NCBI GenBank assembly: GCA_963556495.2
Contig: OY747705.1
Location: 6,353,501-6,417,500, forward strand
DNA length: 64,000 nucleotides
DNA from: Valencia hispanica
Taxonomy: Eukaryota > Chordata > Actinopteri > Cyprinodontiformes > Valenciidae
Reading direction: 5' to 3'
Positions 57,641 to 64,000 of the stretch are shown here, piece after piece. The notes beneath the pieces are model-generated. The model ran no database searches. It was not told the DNA's origin and saw nothing but the letters and a program-made list of their open reading frames with translations. The position numbers and the translations under genes are program-made. Within the stretch, counting starts at the first letter, position 1. Every line of letters starts with the position of its first letter.

Positions 57641-58780
57641 AGCAATAAAGTAAAGGCAGACTGTACAGCTGGCTGTAATAATGTGTGTTCCATTCCATTT
57701 ATTAGGAACAATTACAAGCTTTGGTGGGAGATTTCTTACTTTCTCGTGTGTCCGCTTCATGGGGTTGGGTTTCTCCTCGTGACCTTGGCTGGTGCTTGGG
57801 ACAGGGTTGTCCTTTGGGGAACCAAGTGCTACATATCTGTTTTTGAGCGGGATTCCAGAAGTAATATTCCCATACGAAATACTTTCTCTTGCTTTGTGGA
57901 ATTTCCTCTGCTTTGTCTCCCTCGAAGCATGTTACTGCACTGTAGAGTGGCCATTCTTCATCACACTGCAAATGCGGTGTTGTTCCAACTAATCACCTTG
58001 TTTTGGCCGGGGGCTTATTTTCGAAACTCTTGCAGTGCTGCCAGGTTATTTCTCACTGTTGATGTTGTTGGCATCGGTAAAGTCGTCTCATTTCCATATC
58101 CAGTGTTTACTTCCACATTCACTTCTAGACGGCGATCTTCATTTCCATAGCATCTATTCTCTGGAACAGTTTGTCGAAGTCCTCAGCTGAGCAAAATGCA
58201 GTTATGTTATCCCACAGTCCTTCAAAAAGTAATCCAAAAAGAAATCTGGTCAAACACAGTAATTCCAGAAGCTGGGTATATAAAGTAACTAAGAAAAAAG
58301 CAATTCAAAAGAAAATAAGGCAAGTGAACGGGAGATCAAGAGAGGCTGCTCCTCCTTCAGCAGCAGCCAGAATGGATTGAAAAAAGCAAGTGTAAAAGAG
58401 AACAAAATACATTTTACAGCCTTGGTGCCTCTTAAAATAAGTTGGTTAGTTAACCAGATAAAACATAACAGACTCTTCATTTACTCACTGCCATCATCCA
58501 CAGGTAACAGCTTTACCCCTGATTAACTTGCTACCGCTGTTGACACAGATAGTAGGACAGTCTAAAATATTCATTTCATATTCCAGATTGCCTTGAATTT
58601 GGCAGAAAGCCAAAGTATTGATGTTGCAGTTTCCTAAAAAAATATTTAAGCTGTTTATTGATTTTATGTTTTATTATATAGATCTTTATGTTTTCCCAAA
58701 ACAATTTGTTGAAACATTTGCTGCAAGTACAGTTTGATTTTCACTGTCACTACACAAAAAAGTTTTTGTTCCACTTTGTT
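57641..58780. other. unassigned sequence, possible old repeat
   Basis: Several overlapping frames at 57683-58150 (+) and 57702-57971 (-) stay open for 89-155 codons, but no domain was recognised. It begins exactly where the Tc1 copy is truncated, so it may belong to another insertion. Confidence 0.35.
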
Positions 58781-58784
58781 CCCT

Positions 58785-58870
58785 GAATGTACCGAAAATT
58801 AACCGAACCCTGAAATTGAAACCATGGTACGTATTGATCAGGGAATTTTTGGTGTACCTTTACACCCCTG
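58785..58870 (-). mobile_element. hAT-like terminal fragment
   Basis: The minus strand starts CAGGGGTGTAAAGGTACACC and continues to GTTTCAATTTCAGGGTTCGG, matching in style the CAGGGGTGTxACGGTAC ends of fish hAT MITEs. The other end was not found. Confidence 0.5.
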
Positions 58871-58989
58871 GAGGATTCAGGGTGATGTGTGTTGTTATTG
58901 CTTCTCTACACATAGCATCTTGTATCTGGACCAAAAATGTAGATTTTGTTCACTATTGTTTGTTATCTAATGTTTGCTAACAAACCTCT

Positions 58990-59092
58990 GATCTATTGGA
59001 ATATATGTATGATGGACAAAATTGGCTTTTTCTTTGTAAAGTGCCTTGAGATGACGTGTGGTGACTTGGCAAATATAAATAAACTAAATTGA
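58990..59092 (+). mobile_element. L2-type LINE 3' tail
   Basis: GTGCCTTGAGATGACGTGTG, then TGGCAAATATAAATAAACTA. Same family tail as at 35.4 kb. Confidence 0.65.
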
Positions 59093-59700
59093 TATCTTGG
59101 CTGATAAACTAAATGGAACTGAATTTTGCCCATTTAGTCTCTTAGAATCTCCTACATGGTTGTTTAAGACAAAAGACAGATATCTTAGCTGCCCTCTCCA
59201 CCACAGACTAAATGAAAAAGATGCAACATTCTGTCCCAAACAAAGAAAAAGAAAGTAAAAATGAGGCTTCTGGTCTGTCCATTCTCATAAATGACTTGAG
59301 TGCTCTATTTTCAGTTCAGGCTGATGACTTAATCCAATTCAATGAAGTCAATAGCTCACATTAAATCTTCACTTTTAATCAGTCCTCCATCCAGAACCCT
59401 GGAGGGCATAAAATTACAGTGGGTAGACTTTTAACGGGGAAAGCTGTTGTGTGCAGAGTCAGCCCATGGAGGTCTGTTAGGAGCTTTATGTGCTGGAACA
59501 TATTTAAAGGATGTCATGATTGCACATGGAACCAACAGAGAAAAACAAAACACAGGGCACTTTCATTTCTGCTGCTAAAAGATACAACCTTTATTTAGTC
59601 TGAATTTTGAATAAGGCCTTTTGAAGACAGTATGGCATATACATTTAAAACATGTATATAATTTAAGTTTTACTTTTTAGGCTTGAGGAAGTTTAACAGA
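59093..59700. other. sequence without recognised genes
   Basis: Nothing supported. Confidence 0.4.
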
Positions 59701-59702
59701 TA

Positions 59703-60898
59703 CAGTGGGGAAAATAATTATTTGATACATTGCCGATTTTTCAAGTTTTTCTACTTACAAATAATGAAGAGGTCTGTTATTTTCATTATCATCAACTGTG
59801 AGAGACAGAACCTAAAAACAATACAACACAAAAATAAAAAAATTGTCATGACAGCCACGACTTACCTTCAATGCTCTTACTTGAGGGAAGGGTGTTGTTG
59901 ACCAAAATCTGCCGATACATTACCCCATCCGTCCTCTACTGAATACAAAGCAGTTGTCATGTCCCCTTTGCAGAAAAGCAACAGCAAACTGTGATTTTTC
60001 CACTCCCCTGCTTCACAGTTGGGATGGTGTTCTTGGGATTGTATTCATCCGTCTTCTTCCTCCAAACATGGCGAGTGGAGTTTACACCAAGAAGTTCTAT
60101 TTTGGTCTCATATGACCTCATGACCTTCTCCCATGCCTCGTCTGGATCATCCAGATGGTCACTGGTGAATCTCAGATGGGACTAGACATATGTTGGCTTG
60201 AGCAGGGGAACCTTGCTATATGATTTAATCCATGAGGGTGTAGAGTGTTACTATGGTAACCACTGAGATTGTTATCCTAGCTCTCATCAGGTCATTGATC
60301 AGGCCTTCCTGTGTAGTTCTGGGCTGATCCCCCACCTTTTTAATGATCATTGATACTTCACAAGGTGAGATCTTGCATGGCGCTCCAGTCTGAGGGAGAT
60401 TCGTGTCATCTTGATTTTCTTTAATTTTTTAAATATTTGCACCAACAGCTCCTGGCTTCTTACCAAGCTGTTTTCCTATTGTCCTGTAGCCCATCCAGGC
60501 CTTGTGCAGGTCTACAGTTCTATCGCTGGTGTCCTTAGACAGCTCCTTGGTCTTGCTCAGGTTGAAGAAGTTGGAGTCTGAATGATTGAGTTGTGTCTTC
60601 TATGCAGGTAACAAGTTCAAACAGGTGCATTTAATCCATTAGAGCGTGGAGGATAGGAGGACTGATTAAAGACCAACTAAACGGTCTGTGAGGGCCAAAG
60701 TTCTTGCTAGTTGGTGCGTGATCAAATACTTGTTCCATGCAATAAAATGCTAATTAATTATTCAAAAATCACACAATGTGAGTTTTCTGGATTCTTCCTC
60801 TTTTTTAGATTCTGTCTTGCACAGTTCAGGTGCAGTTGAAACAAGTGAAATTACATACTGTGAAGTGTTGATAATCAGTGTTTTATCCAAACAGTGTA
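59703..60898 (-). mobile_element. Tc1-like transposon, dead
   Basis: Left end CAGTGGGGAAAATAATTATT follows TA (59701-59702). The right end is decayed but still aligns through TTTTAGATTCTGTCTTGCAC to the inverted left subterminal sequence and stops at CAGTG|TA. The minus strand encodes [19 protein letters not shown], then [11 protein letters not shown] and [12 protein letters not shown]. In RSYE the first catalytic Asp (normally WSDE) has become Tyr at codon 60110-60112, so this copy cannot be catalytic even without its other frameshifts. Confidence 0.82.
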
Positions 60899-62320
60899 GT
60901 GTGTAATGGCCAACCAGCTCTAAAGTTGTCTCTTATAGAAGTCTTGTGTTCTTAATTCACCCCACAACTCTGCTCATTCTTTCTGCCAAATGTTTTCAGA
61001 GAGAAGAGAATTTCCCCTAGGACCAATTGCAACAACCCATTCTTATTTAGTCTTTCTGACTGCAGTGTATTCATTCAATGTGTGTGCCATATTTCATCTT
61101 TCTGATAGGCCATAAATATGCAATGAAAATGAGGCAGTCAATACTGTGCCGCACTGATAGGGGGCAGTGCTGAGCCCAGTAGGCACAATGGGCAACACCT
61201 GCTCTTCTTCTACATATTGAAGAATGAAACAACTCTGAAAACCACAAAAATACATGGATGCATGAATAAATAGAACCGGTCTAGGACAACTCTCCTTATG
61301 GATCATCTCCAGTGAAGCAGCCAGACTTTTTAAAAATGAAGGCAAACAAAGATGATTTTTTACATGAGAATAAGGGAGAATGTGTGGAGGAGGATAGGCG
61401 CAAGTCAGATAGAATAAAGTTAAGATCAAACACAATTTTCTATTTTAATAAAACAAATATCAATCAAAAATTAACTAATTATATTGAATGCTAGATATTA
61501 TACTATTTTTCTTGCTAACATATTGTTGAATAGTATAGAACTGATTAAAGCAAAATTAAAAAATGTTAAAACAAGGTTCTAATTTGGATTTAATACAGAC
61601 GATTTCAGAAGAGTCAGTACCTCATCAGTCAAGAACCTCACCACACATCACTGGTAAAAACCTCAGATTGTTTTCATTTTAAGGTCCAACATTTGATACA
61701 TGAAGTATTGAAGTTAACAGCAGTGTTGGATTTACATAGAGTACAGACAATAATTTCCTGAAGAGAAGCATATAACTCTCACAAGAAGCAGACGCTGCAG
61801 AGAAAAAGAGAGAACTTCTCAACTATTTGTAAATGCAGGGCAAGAAATTATCTTAATACATTGCTTGTCAAGTCATTTATAAGTTGCTGGAGGACATTTA
61901 ACAGAATGAACAGACCTGCAAAGTTTTTATTTGAAGTCATTTGTTTTAATACATTTTATTAGCAAATTTACACACATTTCCTCTCCCCTTAATAAAGTAT
62001 AATGGTACATGAGCAAGTCCCATCAATGTTTATGGACTAACCAAATGTTTAAGAGGGCACCCTGGTAATGGAATGCTCCAACTTGGAGGCTTTCTAAGTT
62101 TTAGAGGTTCTGTTTGTGACAGGGCAGTGATGCTGTTGCATGATCTGATGGTTAAGGCAATCTAAGCCTTATAAATGTGAGGCAAATTGTTAATGAGGAG
62201 GAAGATGAGCTTTTAGAGGGTTTTGGCTTCAGCTAAGAGATGCTGGTGTATGCAGAGAGCCATTATCAAAAAATTAGCATCATCCTTTTATTGCATGATC
62301 TACATTTGTTCATAATAGAA
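60899..62320. other. sequence without recognised genes
   Basis: Overlapping open stretches at 61094-61494 carry no domain. AT-rich, nothing else supported. Confidence 0.4.
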
Positions 62321-62323
62321 TAG

Positions 62324-63590
62324 AATAAGCCTTTAATGTCCCACAAAGGGGAAATTTGGCTGTAACAGTTGCAAAGTGACAGATAATAGAAGCATTCACA
62401 ATCACACAAGAAAGGTAGGAAAAGTATAAGAGCAGAATTAAGAATAATATACGTATTTACATTAAGGACACAATTTCAAAAACCAAAATACTGTGCAGTT
62501 TTTAAAAATAAAGTGGCATACTCAGATTAGAATGTGCAACTGAGTTGGATAATTTAAAAACGGTGAATATTTACACATTGTGGATGTGTAGTTGTGCAGT
62601 AAAAAGTATAAGAGTAAACTTATTATTTACAAGTAGTTAACAGAATATAAAGAGAGAAAAACAGATGTGCAAATAGCAGCCACAGAAGTGTTAATTAAAT
62701 TAGTCAAAAAGTGGAAATTACAGCAGTAATGTAAACATTATTGAGTTTGTTTAGAGCAGTTTTGGTTATAAAGTCTAACAGCTGGCGGGAGGAAGGACCT
62801 GAGAAAACATTCCTTCATGCACCGAGGATGCAGCAGTCTGTCACTGAAAGAGCTCTGCAGCTCAGCAACATCTTCATGCATGGGGTGGGAGACCCTGTCC
62901 ATCAGTGATTTTATTTTGGCCAGAGTCCTTCTGTCTCCCACCACCTGCATTGGATCCAGGGGGCTCCCCAAAACAGAGCTGGCCTTCTTGATGAGCTTAT
63001 CCAACCTCTTCCTCTCAGCTATAGATAAACTGCTGCCCCTACATAATACATCATAAAAGATGGCTGATGCCACCACAGAGTCAAAGGAGGTCTTTAGGAG
63101 CGCTCCCTGGATTCAAAAAGACCTCAGCCTCCTCAGTAGGTAGAGTCTGCTCTGACCCTTCCTGTAGAGAGCATCAGGGTTGTGGCTCCAGTCCAGTTTA
63201 TTGTTTAGATGAACACCCAGGTACTTATAAGAGTCCAGAATCTCAATGTCCACTGCCTGGATGTTCCCCAGTGTCCGTGTGGTGGGTTTGCGCCAGCGGA
63301 TGTCCACCACCAACTCCTTGGTTTTCCCTGCGTTATACAGCAGGTTGTTCTGCTGGCACCACAAAGTCCTGAGTCCACTGTCTGTACTCTGAGTCGTCCT
63401 CACCTGTGATGAGGCCGACAATGGCAAAGTCATCAGAGAACTTCTGAAGGTGGCAGCGTGGGGAGTTGATGGAGAAGTCTGCAGTGTAGAGGGTGAAGAG
63501 AAATGGTGCCAGCACAGTTCCCTGTGGCACCCCCGTACTGCAGACCAGCCTGTCGGAGACACTGTCCTGATGTCCGACAGTCAATGGACA
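62324..63590 (-). mobile_element. Rex1-like LINE, 5' truncated, antisense
   Basis: Minus strand in order: VPQGTVLAPFLFTLYTADF and KFSDDFAIVGLI (RT palm, catalytic SDD present); after a frameshift AGKTKELVVDIRWRKPTTRT, then YKYLGVHLNNKLDW and GQSRLYLLRRLRSF; after another break MVASAIFYDVLCRGSSLSIA, DPMQVVGDRRTLAKIKSLMD and FLRSFLPPAVRLYN, then stop at 62738. A non-coding tail ends GGGACATTAAAGGCTTATTC, near the tail at 53.5 kb. All C-terminal parts are present but split by at least two frame changes. The clade (Rex1 against a related CR1/L2 lineage) is uncertain. Confidence 0.85.
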
Positions 63591-64000
63591 GGTACCGTCA
63601 TGGCATGCCCCACCCCCCCAATCCCAGTTAAGTCACCTCACCAGTATTATGCTGCCGAGTCACCTAAGGGTAGTCACAAACCTGCAACAATAATGAACTG
63701 TAAGGATTAATAAGGCATAGCATAATGAGTGTGATATAGTGATTTAATGCAGAGTGAGGAGAGCTGCAGAAACAGTGGGGCTGGGTGGAGTTGATGGGAA
63801 GATGGATACAGCTACACACTGGACAATTCTGAATAAAAAAACAGTTAAAGACTACAAAAGACTTGGGCTTTCATGCTTTAGAAGGGTCATGCCAAAGTAC
63901 AGAACTAAATCCAGTTCAGAATTTGAACACAGTTGCTTTTCACCCAATCGGATTGAACTTGGGCTATCTGCAAAAGAAGAATGAATAATAATAGCCCAAC
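63591..64000. other. sequence without recognised genes
   Basis: The LINE stops at about 63590, so sequence 5' of its RT is missing. The remainder is unassigned to the window edge. Confidence 0.4.

Overview
This is a vertebrate, almost certainly teleost fish, nuclear sequence: AT-rich, with long stretches lacking genes, spliced-exon signals, CA/GA microsatellites and a dense layer of repeats typical of ray-finned fish (L2-like and Rex1-like LINEs, several Tc1 lineages, a pogo-like element, Harbinger-type and TTAA-target elements, tRNA-derived SINEs). I see no bacterial operon, CRISPR array or phage. No protein-coding gene is complete here.

The only convincing host coding sequence is one 153-nt internal exon at 16424-16576 (+). 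Its 51-residue product looks like the TfR/GCPII-like C-terminal part of NAALADL2, a very large, intron-rich gene. The simplest reading is that most of the window is intron of a naaladl2 orthologue on the + strand. A retrocopied, dead cytochrome c gene lies on the minus strand at 4074-4383.

Layout. 0-5 kb: Rex1-like RT scrap, degenerate L2-like LINE, internally deleted pogo/Tigger-like element, cytochrome c retropseudogene. 5-10 kb: duplicated LINE-like pieces, a 500-bp foldback element, a SINE. 10-16 kb: mostly unassigned intron with a few old repeats. 16.4 kb: the host exon. 18-19 kb: a TTAA-flanked element containing a 118-bp-arm hairpin. 21.9-28.4 kb: an LTR-like repeat and two antisense L2-like LINEs. 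29.5-30.8 kb: a second TTAA-flanked element with an orphan first exon. 31-36 kb: SINEs, a microsatellite and LINE tails. 36.8-38.2 kb: a Tc1 element missing its middle catalytic Asp segment. 38.6-41.6 kb: a G-rich, strand-asymmetric block ending in an L2-type 3' tail. 43.4-45.8 kb: a second LTR-like copy split by an IS630-like transposase fragment and expanded by a 196-bp GA tract. 47.9-54.4 kb: LINE, Harbinger-like MITE, SINE, and a 1.85-kb element studded with the palindrome TAGACGTCTA. 55.3-57.6 kb: a three-level nest (Tc1, then a TGTCATG element, then a Harbinger-like element with a first exon). 58.8-63.6 kb: hAT end, L2 tail, a dead Tc1 and an antisense Rex1-like LINE.

Nothing here looks like a co-operating gene system. 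The interesting signals are structural: hairpins, palindrome-rich termini, orphan transposase exons with intact donors, paired LTR promoters and nested insertions. Family names come from recognising motifs by eye; no database search was run.
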